Positions 15,454 to 23,425 of a stretch of 23,527 nt of DNA are shown piece by piece; position 1 is the stretch's first letter, and each line of letters opens with the position of its first letter. The notes beneath the pieces are model-generated. The model made no database searches, was not told the origin of the DNA, and was given only the letters and a program-made list of their open reading frames with translations. The translations under genes were made by a program, and so were the position numbers. Source of the DNA: Candidatus Cloacimonadota bacterium (GTDB lineage Bacteria > Cloacimonadota > Cloacimonadia > JGIOTU-2); NCBI GenBank assembly GCA_011043895.1, contig DRBZ01000010.1, forward strand, positions 1 to 23,527, in the 5' to 3' direction.

Positions 15454-17340
15454 TTACACATCAACTTCTACGTATTCAGCGTTTCTCTCAATAAATTCCC
15501 TTCGAGGTTCAACATCCCCGCCCATTAAAATAGTGAAAATCCTGTCTGCTTCAATTGCATCATCCATACGAACAGCAGTTAGAATGCGTTTTTCAGGATC
15601 AAGAGTAGTTTCCCAGAGTTGATCTGCATTCATCTCACCCAGACCTTTATATCTTTGAATGCTAACACCCTGTCCAAGCTCATTCATAATCTCGTCTCTT
15701 TCAGTATCAGAATACGCATAACGCTGCATTCGCCCTTTTTTTATGAGATATAATGGTGGACGTGCAATATATATATGACCATCTTCAACCAACGGTTTCA
15801 TGTAGCGGAAGAAAAAAGTCAGGAGTAAAGTAGCGATATGCTGACCATCAACATCTGCATCTGCCATGATGATCACTTTATTGTAACGTAGTTTTGTTTT
15901 ATCAAATTCATCACCAATGCCAGCTCCAAGAGCAAGGATAATCGGTTGTATCTTATCATTATTAAGGACTTTATCTATTCGTGCCTTTTCTGTGTTAAGC
16001 ATTTTGCCCCACAGAGGAAGGATAGCCTGGAACGTTCTGTCACGTCCCATTTTTGCGGAACCGCCTGCCGAGTCACCCTCAACAAGGAATATCTCAGTCT
16101 GTGACGGATCTTCTATTGAACAATCAGCAAGTTTGCCTGGTAAGCTTCCGCTTTCGAGCACGGATTTTCTACGCGTCAGTTCTCTTGCTTTTCGAGCAGC
16201 TTCTCTTGATCGAGCTCCAAGGATCGCTTTATTTGCAATTGATTTAGCTTCAGTCGGATGTTCCTCAAAGAATTCCATCAACTTCTCGTACACTACTGAA
16301 TTAATAATACCTTCTGTTTCAAAATTCTGTAGTTTGGTTTTAGTCTGTCCTTCAAATTGGGGATCCTTCAATTTCACACTTACTACGGCTGTGATACCTT
16401 CCCGAATATCGCCACCCTGAGGTGAAAATTTTTCATTCTTACTTAATTTCGCATTTTTGATATAGGTGTTTACCGCACGTGTGAGCGCTGATTTAAACCC
16501 ACTGAGATGTGTTCCACCTTCGATTGTATGAATATTATTTGCAAAGCTCAGGATTGATTCCTGATATCCATCATTGTATTGGATTGCTACTTCAAATTCT
16601 GTATGATCTCGTTCACCAGCAATGTAGATTGGACGGTTAAAAAGTGCCTTCTTATTTTCATTCAGATATTTTACAAAGGAGATAATTCCCCCATCGTATT
16701 TGAAATCATGCGCTTCATTATGTCGATCGTCTTTAAGGATAATTCTTACACCCTTGTTCAGGAAAGCAAGCTCACGAAGACGGACAGACAGATAATCAAA
16801 ACTAAAAGTGATATCATCAAAAATCTCATCATCAGGCATGAACGTAATCTCTGTACCGGTTTTACCGGTTTTTCCAATTACTTCAAGAGGAGATTTTGCT
16901 TCGCCCTTCTCATAATATTGGCGATATATTTTTTTATCCTTATAAATCTTTACTTCCAGCCATTTGGCTAATGCATTTACAACAGAAACACCCACTCCAT
17001 GTAATCCTCCTGATACTTTATAGGATTTGTCATCAAATTTACCTCCTGCATGAAGCATTGTCAACACCACTTGTACCGCAGGAATTTTCTGCTCTTTGTG
17101 CAGGTCAACAGGAATTCCTCTTCCATTATCTATAATCGTAGCAGAACCATCTTTGTTCAATATTATATCGATACGTGAACAATACCCGCCCATTGCTTCA
17201 TCAATACTGTTATCTACTACTTCATAAATAAGGTGATGCAGTCCACGCTCGCTTGTACCACCAATATACATAGCAGGACGTTTTCTGACCGCTTCGAGCC
17301 CCTTCATAACTTTAATACGTGTCGCATCATATTTTGCCAT
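15454..17340 (-). CDS. gyrB: DNA gyrase subunit B
   Basis: This 628-residue ATPase subunit drives negative supercoiling with GyrA. The GHKL ATPase motifs are EVVDNSIDEA with E41, DNGRGIP (71-77) and GGLHGVGVSVVNA (111-123). The TOPRIM domain shows EGDSAGG (421-427) and the Mg2+-binding DADVDG (494-499). The C-terminal QRYKGLGEMNADQLWETT is intact. Length is that of short GyrB proteins lacking the long insertion of E. coli. The residue matching E. coli K447 is W444 (LPLWGK). I choose the ATG at 17340 (MAKYDATRI), with GAGGTGAGA just upstream, over a GTG two codons earlier. It starts 14 bp after the PASTA protein gene. Confidence 0.97.
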   Translation of the reverse strand: MAKYDATRIKVMKGLEAVRKRPAMYIGGTSERGLHHLIYEVVDNSIDEAMGGYCSRIDIILNKDGSATIIDNGRGIPVDLHKEQKIPAVQVVLTMLHAGGKFDDKSYKVSGGLHGVGVSVVNALAKWLEVKIYKDKKIYRQYYEKGEAKSPLEVIGKTGKTGTEITFMPDDEIFDDITFSFDYLSVRLRELAFLNKGVRIILKDDRHNEAHDFKYDGGIISFVKYLNENKKALFNRPIYIAGERDHTEFEVAIQYNDGYQESILSFANNIHTIEGGTHLSGFKSALTRAVNTYIKNAKLSKNEKFSPQGGDIREGITAVVSVKLKDPQFEGQTKTKLQNFETEGIINSVVYEKLMEFFEEHPTEAKSIANKAILGARSREAARKARELTRRKSVLESGSLPGKLADCSIEDPSQTEIFLVEGDSAGGSAKMGRDRTFQAILPLWGKMLNTEKARIDKVLNNDKIQPIILALGAGIGDEFDKTKLRYNKVIIMADADVDGQHIATLLLTFFFRYMKPLVEDGHIYIARPPLYLIKKGRMQRYAYSDTERDEIMNELGQGVSIQRYKGLGEMNADQLWETTLDPEKRILTAVRMDDAIEADRIFTILMGGDVEPRREFIERNAEYVEVDV

Positions 17341-17354
17341 TCTCACCTCAATTT

Positions 17355-17939
17355 CTAATTTTCATTCAAATCTTCCAGGTAGGAATCATAGATATCTTTT
17401 TGATTTTTGATTGTTGTCGGAATTTTACCCAGACTAATTACAAGGTCGATCTTCGAATTTCTTGGAACATCCATTCCGTAGACTGGCTGGCTATAAATTA
17501 CCTTGCCTTTCTGAATTTCATTGGAATAGGAATAATTTACATTGCCCACTTCTAATCCGCTATTTATAAGTCGGATACGTGCTTCATCAATTGTGAGATT
17601 ATCCAATGTAGGGATCTTTATCATCTCTGGACCCTTGCTTACAATAACTTTGATCGTATACCCTTTTTTCACCACTGAATGAGCTTCGGGTTCCTGAGAA
17701 ATAATGCTACCTTCAAGAATCTCCATACTGTTTCGCTCTGCGATTTTATCAATATATAGACCGAGTTTATACAGATCATGTTTCGCTTTTTTGTAGTCTT
17801 TATTAACAAGATTTGGAACAGGAACTTCGCTGCGGTGTTTGGTATAAAAATACAAAGCGGTTCGTGACAGAACAAAGCCAAGAAGAAACACAATGATAAA
17901 ACTCAGAATTATAAATCCAATAATCTTTAATGTCTTCAT
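17355..17939 (-). CDS. Membrane-anchored PASTA domain protein
   Basis: This 194-residue protein has one N-terminal membrane helix (about residues 7-29) with a short cytoplasmic start, followed by two PASTA repeats at about 39-103 (VPVPNLVNKDYKKAKHDL) and 107-172 (IKIPTLDNLTIDEARIRL), then a charged tail. PASTA domains occur in penicillin-binding proteins and Ser/Thr kinases, where they bind muropeptide-like ligands. Here no kinase or transpeptidase domain is attached, so the protein is a stand-alone PASTA sensor or scaffold; its role is unknown. Its ATG overlaps the rsmB stop by 4 bp (ATGA), linking it to that gene, and gyrB follows. Confidence 0.85.
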   Translation of the reverse strand: MKTLKIIGFIILSFIIVFLLGFVLSRTALYFYTKHRSEVPVPNLVNKDYKKAKHDLYKLGLYIDKIAERNSMEILEGSIISQEPEAHSVVKKGYTIKVIVSKGPEMIKIPTLDNLTIDEARIRLINSGLEVGNVNYSYSNEIQKGKVIYSQPVYGMDVPRNSKIDLVISLGKIPTTIKNQKDIYDSYLEDLNEN

Positions 17940-19237
17940 GCTGTTTTCCTTAGCCGGACAGCAAAGGAGCCATCCATTTTATGCTTAAAGGGATAAGTTT
18001 TTATATAATTGCCTGTTACAAAATTTTTTTCAACAAATTTATCAGGTTTTTCGATGATATAATTCGTGTATTTTGTTAGAAAACGATCAATTTGTTTTTC
18101 ATTTTCTTGAGAATTGATTGTACAGGTTGAGTACACAAGATAACCATCTTTTTTTAGAAGTGTATTTGCCTTATCTAGCAACTTCTGCTGAAGCGGGATG
18201 AGTGTTTCAAGCCGCTTTTGAGATTGAATTCTTAATTCTGGCTTCTTCTGCAACACTCCCCATCCAGTACAAGGAGCGTCGAGAAGTATTTTATCGAATG
18301 TATGAGTTTCAGAAAAATAGAGTACATCTTTTTTGACTAAATTGATCGATCGATGTGGCATTCTTTTAAGATTATTTTTAAAAAAATTCATGCGTTCTTG
18401 ATCATTATCAACTGCAGTGATCTGTGCTTTATCATTCGTCAATGAAGCTAGATACAAAGATTTACCACCAGGAGCTGCGCACATATCGAGAATTGTTTCG
18501 TTTACATGCGGATCGAGAAGCTCAACAGGAAGCAATGTGCTTTCATCCTGAATATAGATATACCCTTTTATGAAAAATTCATCATTGGTAAAGTTATAAT
18601 CAGAAGTAATCTTGAAAATATTATCATGAGTGCTGCTTCGCATAAAACCGATACCGCTTATATTCAAGTGTTTTGCATAAGTATCAGGTGTAACTTTGTT
18701 AGTTTCAAGACGAATAGTAAGACGGGATGGTTTATTAAAGAATTCACACATCTTTATGGTGTTATCTTCTCCGAAATCCCCTATCCATTGCGTGATAAGG
18801 TATTGAGGAAACGAGTAGTGAACAGAAATATTTTTCACCTTGTCATGAGGATATTCAATGTTATTTTTCTTCCTGAGATAAGAGCGCAAAACCGCATTAG
18901 CAAAAGCACAGGTCTTTTTACTGAAATACTTATGACCCAGTTTGATCGTTTCATTCACTGCTGCATAATCTGGCACTGAATCAAGAAATCTTGTCTGATA
19001 GATTCCAAGAAGAAGGAGAATCATCATATCTTCTTTTGTTTTTTCATAAGATATAAAATGAGATAGAAGAAAATCTAAATGTAACTTCTGCTTTATAGTG
19101 CCTTTGACAAGGGTATAGAAAAGACTTTGGTCTTGTTCATAAACCTGAGGGGATAGTTCTGCCAATACAATATCAGAACTCTCAGCATTATTGAGGATTC
19201 TGTTCAATGCCTTGTATGCGGCTTCTCGTGCGTTCAT
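17936..19237 (-). CDS. rsmB: 16S rRNA (cytosine-967-C5) methyltransferase
   Basis: This 433-residue SAM-dependent RNA methyltransferase forms m5C at position 967 of 16S rRNA. The N-terminal NusB-like helical RNA-binding domain (about 1-130, with DYAAVNETIKLG at 90-101 and FANAVLRSYLR at 112-122) distinguishes RsmB from other m5C enzymes. The SAM motif LDMCAAPGGKS is at 250-260, the Pro-Cys motif is in DAPCTGWGVLQ (320-330), and the catalytic cysteine is C372 in YSTCTINSQENE. The ATG overlaps the ruvA stop by 4 bp and the gene's stop overlaps the PASTA gene by 4 bp. Substrate position is inferred from the domain layout. Confidence 0.93.
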   Translation of the reverse strand: MNAREAAYKALNRILNNAESSDIVLAELSPQVYEQDQSLFYTLVKGTIKQKLHLDFLLSHFISYEKTKEDMMILLLLGIYQTRFLDSVPDYAAVNETIKLGHKYFSKKTCAFANAVLRSYLRKKNNIEYPHDKVKNISVHYSFPQYLITQWIGDFGEDNTIKMCEFFNKPSRLTIRLETNKVTPDTYAKHLNISGIGFMRSSTHDNIFKITSDYNFTNDEFFIKGYIYIQDESTLLPVELLDPHVNETILDMCAAPGGKSLYLASLTNDKAQITAVDNDQERMNFFKNNLKRMPHRSINLVKKDVLYFSETHTFDKILLDAPCTGWGVLQKKPELRIQSQKRLETLIPLQQKLLDKANTLLKKDGYLVYSTCTINSQENEKQIDRFLTKYTNYIIEKPDKFVEKNFVTGNYIKTYPFKHKMDGSFAVRLRKTA

Positions 19238-19842
19238 GATCGGGAATAAAATTTCTTAATAACGTTTTTAACTATCTCCTCAGCAGAACTGGGAGAATGT
19301 GAGGATAAGAATTTCTGAATTTCTTTGATCACAGAACTCTTATGGTAACCAAGTGAAATGAGTGCAGTTTCTGCATCATTAATCATAGTCTGCTCTTCAG
19401 GTGTGGTAGTAGAGAATTCAATCATAGTGCAAGGAAGCATATCTTCAAATTTATCTTTGAGCTCTACAATGATACGTTCTGAACTCTTCTTGCCAATTCC
19501 AGGGACTGTAGAAAGAACTTTCACATCCTGCCGTGCTACTACTTCAAATAGATCTTTGATAGTAATACCTGAAAGAATGGAGATGGCGATCTTGGGTCCT
19601 ATTCCTGCTACTTTCAGAAGGGATTCAAAGACTTCTCTTTCTTCTTTGGTTGAGAATCCGAAAAATCGCTGCTCGTTTTCTCGTACATGAAAATGGATGT
19701 AGAGTTTTCCGGTTGAACCGATATCACCAAGCCTATCATATGTACTGATGGGAATAGTGATGTGATACCCGACTCCACCTACATCAAGTACGACAAAAGT
19801 CGTCTTTTTTTCCGAAATCGTTCCTCGTATATATTCAAACAT
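19234..19842 (-). CDS. ruvA: Holliday junction protein RuvA
   Basis: From the ATG at 19842 (MFEYIRGTI) the product is 202 residues, the usual RuvA length. RuvA tetramers bind four-way junctions and load the RuvB helicase. The N-terminal OB-fold (1-62), helix-hairpin-helix motifs with VAGIGPKIAISILSG and VPGIGKKSSERIIVELKDK, and a C-terminal three-helix RuvB-binding domain (about 150-202, DAETALISLGYHKSSV) are all present. A TTG start ten codons upstream is possible but adds unconserved residues. The start overlaps the ruvC end by 8 bp and has no clear Shine-Dalgarno, so translation is probably coupled. ruvB is not in the window. Confidence 0.95.
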   Translation of the reverse strand: MFEYIRGTISEKKTTFVVLDVGGVGYHITIPISTYDRLGDIGSTGKLYIHFHVRENEQRFFGFSTKEEREVFESLLKVAGIGPKIAISILSGITIKDLFEVVARQDVKVLSTVPGIGKKSSERIIVELKDKFEDMLPCTMIEFSTTTPEEQTMINDAETALISLGYHKSSVIKEIQKFLSSHSPSSAEEIVKNVIKKFYSRS

Positions 19843-20323
19843 ACTGCAATTTGTGTATATGACAGAGTGCAATTGCTATTGCATCAGTAATATCAAATTG
19901 GAGCTCTGTTTCTTTTATCTTGAGAATATTTTTCACCATGAATTGTACCTGCTGCTTGGAAGCGTTACCATTTCCGACAACCGCTTTTTTCACTTCACGG
20001 GCAGAATATTCATAGATCGGAATTGCTGCCTGCTCCAATGCCAGTAACAGCACACCACGTACTTCTCCCATAGATACGAGTGATCGTACATTCTTTGCAT
20101 AAAAGATATTTTCAATACTTGCAAGTGTTGGTTTATGTTCCTCTATGAGTTTAGACAGCTCCTTGTGGAGTTTTGCAATTCTCTTGGATAGCGATTCGCG
20201 TGGATTATTTTTGATAACTCCATAATTAAGCAATTGTGCCCTCTTATTCTGTACTGAGAGAAATGCATAACCAGTGGCTTTTGAACCTGGATCAATACCA
20301 AGGACTATCTCTTGTTTATTCAC
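19835..20323 (-). CDS. ruvC: Holliday junction resolvase RuvC
   Basis: This 162-residue RNase H-fold endonuclease resolves Holliday junctions. The four acidic metal ligands are visible: D11 (GIDPGSKATGY), E71 (SIENIFYAKN), and D144/D147 (DITDAIAIALCH). The start is a GTG at 20323, overlapping the yebC stop by 8 bp, without an obvious Shine-Dalgarno; no other in-frame start gives the essential N-terminal strand. It also overlaps ruvA by 8 bp. The order yebC-ruvC-ruvA is common in bacteria. Confidence 0.95.
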   Translation of the reverse strand: MNKQEIVLGIDPGSKATGYAFLSVQNKRAQLLNYGVIKNNPRESLSKRIAKLHKELSKLIEEHKPTLASIENIFYAKNVRSLVSMGEVRGVLLLALEQAAIPIYEYSAREVKKAVVGNGNASKQQVQFMVKNILKIKETELQFDITDAIAIALCHIHKLQYV

Positions 20324-21065
20324 CTGCTACTTTTTCTAATATTTCGTCATCGATCTGAAAATTTGCGTACACATTTTGCACATCATCTAGCTCTTCGAGC
20401 GCTTCGATAATCTTGATGACCTGTGCCGCTGTATCATTCGCGGGTACAGTATTTTGCGGAAGATATTCAAGATCAGCATTCTCAATTTTGATTCCCTGCT
20501 TTTCCAGACCATTTACTACATTATATAATTCTTTCGCATTAGTTGTGATTATAAAAAAGTCATCCTGTTCGGAAAAATCATCAGCTCCAAGATCCAATGC
20601 AGTCATCATGAGCTCATCTTCGTCGTTTCCTTCTTTTGGCACCATGATCATTCCTGCCTGAGTGAAATTCCAAGAAACCGAACCTTTCTCTGCAAGACTT
20701 CCATTATGCTTCGTCAGCACATGACGAACTTCTGCAACGGTACGCTGCTTATTATCAGTCACTGCCTGAATGATCATTGCAACGCCACCAGGCGCATATC
20801 CTTCATAAATTACACTTTCGTAGTTCACTCCTTCAAGCTCACCGGTTCCTTTTTTGATAGCCCTTTCAATATTATCTTTTGGCATATTCTCAGCATTTGC
20901 TTTGTTGACTGCATTACGAAGTGCAGGATTTGTTTCGATATCACCTCCTGCATCACGAGCTGCAATAATTATTTCTCTGATGATCTTGGTAAAGACCTTA
21001 CCACGCTTGGCATCTTCTTTTGCCTTTTTATGTTTTATCGAACTCCATTTATTATGACCGGACAT
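20316..21065 (-). CDS. yebC: YebC/PmpR (TACO1) family protein
   Basis: This 249-residue protein has the family N-terminus MSGHNKWSSIKHKKAK, then NKANAENMPKDNIERAIKKG and YEGYAPGGVAMIIQAVTDN, and an acidic C-terminal domain. The family was first described as DNA-binding regulators, including one acting near ruv genes in E. coli and PmpR in Pseudomonas. Other work on TACO1/YebC relatives points to a ribosome-associated role in translation of difficult (for example proline-rich) stretches. The sequence does not decide between them. GGAGG stands four bases before the ATG. It sits 24 bp after the EF-G-like gene and overlaps ruvC. Confidence 0.94.
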   Translation of the reverse strand: MSGHNKWSSIKHKKAKEDAKRGKVFTKIIREIIIAARDAGGDIETNPALRNAVNKANAENMPKDNIERAIKKGTGELEGVNYESVIYEGYAPGGVAMIIQAVTDNKQRTVAEVRHVLTKHNGSLAEKGSVSWNFTQAGMIMVPKEGNDEDELMMTALDLGADDFSEQDDFFIITTNAKELYNVVNGLEKQGIKIENADLEYLPQNTVPANDTAAQVIKIIEALEELDDVQNVYANFQIDDEILEKVAGE

Positions 21066-21089
21066 ATATCCTCCGATTGCTTATTTCTA

Positions 21090-23144
21090 TTATTCTTCCT
21101 CTTTCTTGCTCGCTTCGATGACCCTCTGTGCCTGATCATTTGGAAGCTTTTGATAATAAGCGAATTGTTGTGTAAAATAACCACGACCTTGCGTCAGCGA
21201 TTTGAGAGATGTATAATATGAATAGAGTTCGGAAAGTGGAATTTCTGCATTTATAACTTGTTTGTTATCCTCCTGAGACATTCCGAGTATCTTACCTCGA
21301 CGACTGCTTATATCGCCCATAACATCGCCCATATATTCTGTGGGAACGATTATCTGAACCTTATGAATGGGTTCAAGCAGAATGGGACCAGCTTTCATGA
21401 AACCATCTTTCAGAGCGTGAGATGCAGCGATCTTGAATGCCATTTCGGAGGAATCAACATCATGATAAGATCCATAATAGAGTTCTGCACGAATATCAAC
21501 GACAGGATATCCTGCAAGAATACCTTCTTTCATGGTTTCCACAAGACCTTTTTCAACTGCTGGGATATATTTACTTGGTATCACGCCACCAACAATGGAA
21601 TCCACAAACTCGAAGCCTGAACCAATCTCAGTTGGTGAAAGTTTGATGTACACTTCACCATACTGTCCGTGTCCACCACTTTGTTTTTTATGACGGTATT
21701 TCACATCTGCGTTACCGGTTATGGTTTCTTTATAGGGAATCTTTGGATCGGTGAGATTCGCTTCTACATTATATTTATCATGAAGACGCTTTTGCACAAG
21801 CCCGATCTGTATTTCTCCCTGACCGGAAAGGATATTCTGGAAGGTTTCCGTATTGAGTTCTGTACGAATGGTGGGATCTTCATCAGTGATCTTGGAAAGA
21901 GCTGGTCCGATCTTATCTTCATCAGACTGGCTGACTGCACGGATTGCTTTCCAGTATACTGGTTCTGGATACTGTATGGGCTTCACAATAAGATGTTCAC
22001 CTTTTTCTGTTATGGTGTTTGATGTCTTTGTGTTTTTCAGTTTAACAAGTCCGCCAAAATCACCTGCAGGGATCTGGTCCACTTCTTCACGCTTCTTTCC
22101 ACAAATCACGAACATCTGCCCTATCTTCTCTTTTTCGTTCTTCTCTGGAAGTTCAACTTCATCACTTGTATTGAGAGCACCAGAGTACATACGCACCATT
22201 GCGATCTCACCAAAGTTCTGCTCGCTGACTGCCTTGGCCACATACCCGAGCTTTTTGTTGTATTTGGTCAGGTCGAGCATTTGTTCTTCATCTTTCTTTT
22301 TAATGAGAATTTCATGCGCATCTTTAGGTGATGGAAAGAAGTCATTGATCAAACTAAGGATTTCCTGAATACCAATATTCTCTGTTGCAGAAGTTACAAA
22401 AACAGGTACCGCAGTATCTTGCAGGATTGAATTCTTCAGCCCGTTGCTGATCTCCTCCTCAGAGAGAGCTCCTTCTTCAAAGAATTTTTCCATGAGTTTG
22501 TCGTCGGATTCTGCTGCTGCTTCAATGACCTTTTCATGCCATTCTTCAACTGCATCAGCCATATCAGCAGGTATATCGATCTCTTTTCCCTGGCTGTATG
22601 CTTTCTTCTTGATAGTGTTGATCACACCTTTGAAATGCTCTGCAGTGCCAATCGGAACAGTCACAGGAACGATCACTTTATCGCTGAGGTTGCTGAGTTC
22701 ATCGATGATCTCGTTGAACTTGGCATGCTCCCTATCAATCTTATTGATGATAACTGCAATGCTGTTCTTAACTTCATCAGCATATTTCATTGCTTGTTCT
22801 GTCATGACTTCAATGCCATTGACTGCACTGACAGTAATCACTGCAGTATCAACAGCACGAAAAGCAGTTATCATATCACCTTTAAAATCACTATATCCTG
22901 GAGTATCTAGTATATTATGTTTTACCTTTTTCCATTCTAAGTTACCCAGAGAAAGGTAAATAGACATCTTTTTAGAAACTTCATCTGGATCATGATCCAT
23001 AACGGTATTTCCATCATCAACTTTTCCAAGCCGATTCGTCACACCAGCATTGAAGAACATAGCTTCAGCAATGGATGTTTTTCCGGATCCGCTAGCGCCG
23101 ACAAGAGCAAAATTTCGAATACTATCCATCGAGTATTTCTTCAT
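21090..23144 (-). CDS. Elongation factor G-like GTPase (EF-G2 type)
   Basis: This 684-residue protein is a complete EF-G-fold translational GTPase. G1 is GASGSGKT at 16-23, G3 is DTPG at 79-82 and G4 is NKID at 133-136, followed by a beta-barrel domain and the full EF-G domain IV/V region (GGHGQYGEVYIKL, SRRGKILGM). The G1 loop with Ser-Gly-Ser and the switch I segment (KKMSIYLSLGNLEW, Ser where EF-G has the conserved Thr of GITI) differ from canonical FusA (AHIDAGKTT). That matches the EF-G-like/EF-G2 paralog family, whose role is not settled. AGGAGG precedes the ATG. It heads the long gene string. The canonical fusA, normally beside rpsG/tuf, is expected elsewhere in the genome. Confidence 0.9.
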   Translation of the reverse strand: MKKYSMDSIRNFALVGASGSGKTSIAEAMFFNAGVTNRLGKVDDGNTVMDHDPDEVSKKMSIYLSLGNLEWKKVKHNILDTPGYSDFKGDMITAFRAVDTAVITVSAVNGIEVMTEQAMKYADEVKNSIAVIINKIDREHAKFNEIIDELSNLSDKVIVPVTVPIGTAEHFKGVINTIKKKAYSQGKEIDIPADMADAVEEWHEKVIEAAAESDDKLMEKFFEEGALSEEEISNGLKNSILQDTAVPVFVTSATENIGIQEILSLINDFFPSPKDAHEILIKKKDEEQMLDLTKYNKKLGYVAKAVSEQNFGEIAMVRMYSGALNTSDEVELPEKNEKEKIGQMFVICGKKREEVDQIPAGDFGGLVKLKNTKTSNTITEKGEHLIVKPIQYPEPVYWKAIRAVSQSDEDKIGPALSKITDEDPTIRTELNTETFQNILSGQGEIQIGLVQKRLHDKYNVEANLTDPKIPYKETITGNADVKYRHKKQSGGHGQYGEVYIKLSPTEIGSGFEFVDSIVGGVIPSKYIPAVEKGLVETMKEGILAGYPVVDIRAELYYGSYHDVDSSEMAFKIAASHALKDGFMKAGPILLEPIHKVQIIVPTEYMGDVMGDISSRRGKILGMSQEDNKQVINAEIPLSELYSYYTSLKSLTQGRGYFTQQFAYYQKLPNDQAQRVIEASKKEEE

Positions 23145-23383
23145 TACAAATCCTCCTGAATTTCACAATATTTATAGCTAAAATATCCATGCTGCAGAAA
23201 TGGTGTCAAACTTTTTGGAATTTAATTAACTATTTATTTTTCAGGCAGTTATGAAGTATTTTACATTAAAAATTCAGAGTTTTTTTTGCAAAATATAAAT
23301 TCGTTTTCTTGGAATCAAAAATTTATGAATGGTTACATGATTTTGACAGGAAATAGTAGTGATAATTTGTGGTAAAAAGTGAT
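23145..23383. other. AT-rich intergenic region
   Basis: Between the EF-G-like gene and the repeat at the right edge lies AT-rich sequence without a supported gene on either strand. It contains the promoter candidate at 23180-23209 and, on the minus strand, a T-run at 23374-23378 next to the repeat. A forward-strand TTGACA at 23343-23348 has no good -10 at normal spacing and no gene to drive, so it was not called. Confidence 0.5.
23180..23209 (-). promoter_or_regulatory. Likely sigma-70-type promoter for EF-G-like gene
   Basis: On the minus strand TTGACA (23204-23209) is followed, after 18 nt, by TATTTT (23180-23185); a 17-nt spacing gives ATATTT instead. The predicted start site would give a leader of roughly 25-30 nt that contains the AGGAGG ribosome site of the EF-G-like gene. 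The perfect -35 and good spacing make this the best promoter candidate in the window. The surrounding gap is strongly AT-rich. Confidence 0.55.
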
Positions 23384-23424
23384 CCTCTCCCTTGGAGTTT
23401 CCTCTACTTTACGTAAAGGAGAGG
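23374..23424 (-). terminator. CT/GA-rich inverted repeat, possible terminator
   Basis: CCTCTCCCTT (23384-23393) and AAAGGAGAGG (23415-23424) pair over 10 bp with one G-U. The interior holds the palindrome TTTACGTAAA and, on the minus strand, a mini-hairpin GAG-GAAA-CTC. On the minus strand the structure begins 1 nt after the stop of the partial gene and is followed, after 5 nt, by five T. It could end that transcript. Its CCCTCTCC/GGAGAGGG flavour resembles dispersed intergenic repeats found in many genomes, so it may be a repeat element that doubles as a terminator. Confidence 0.5.
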
Positions 23425-23425
23425 G

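Noticed and set aside
15917..16420. Plus-strand open frame of 167 codons inside gyrB
   Set aside because: It is fully antisense to conserved TOPRIM coding sequence and Ser/Arg-rich, typical of a shadow frame.
21853..22959. Two plus-strand frames of 171 codons each opposite the EF-G-like gene
   Set aside because: Both are antisense to conserved GTPase coding sequence, Ser-rich, and unlike any protein family.
23343..23367. Forward-strand TTGACA ... TAATTT as a promoter
   Set aside because: Spacing is about 14 nt, too short, and it would only read antisense into the end of the partial gene.
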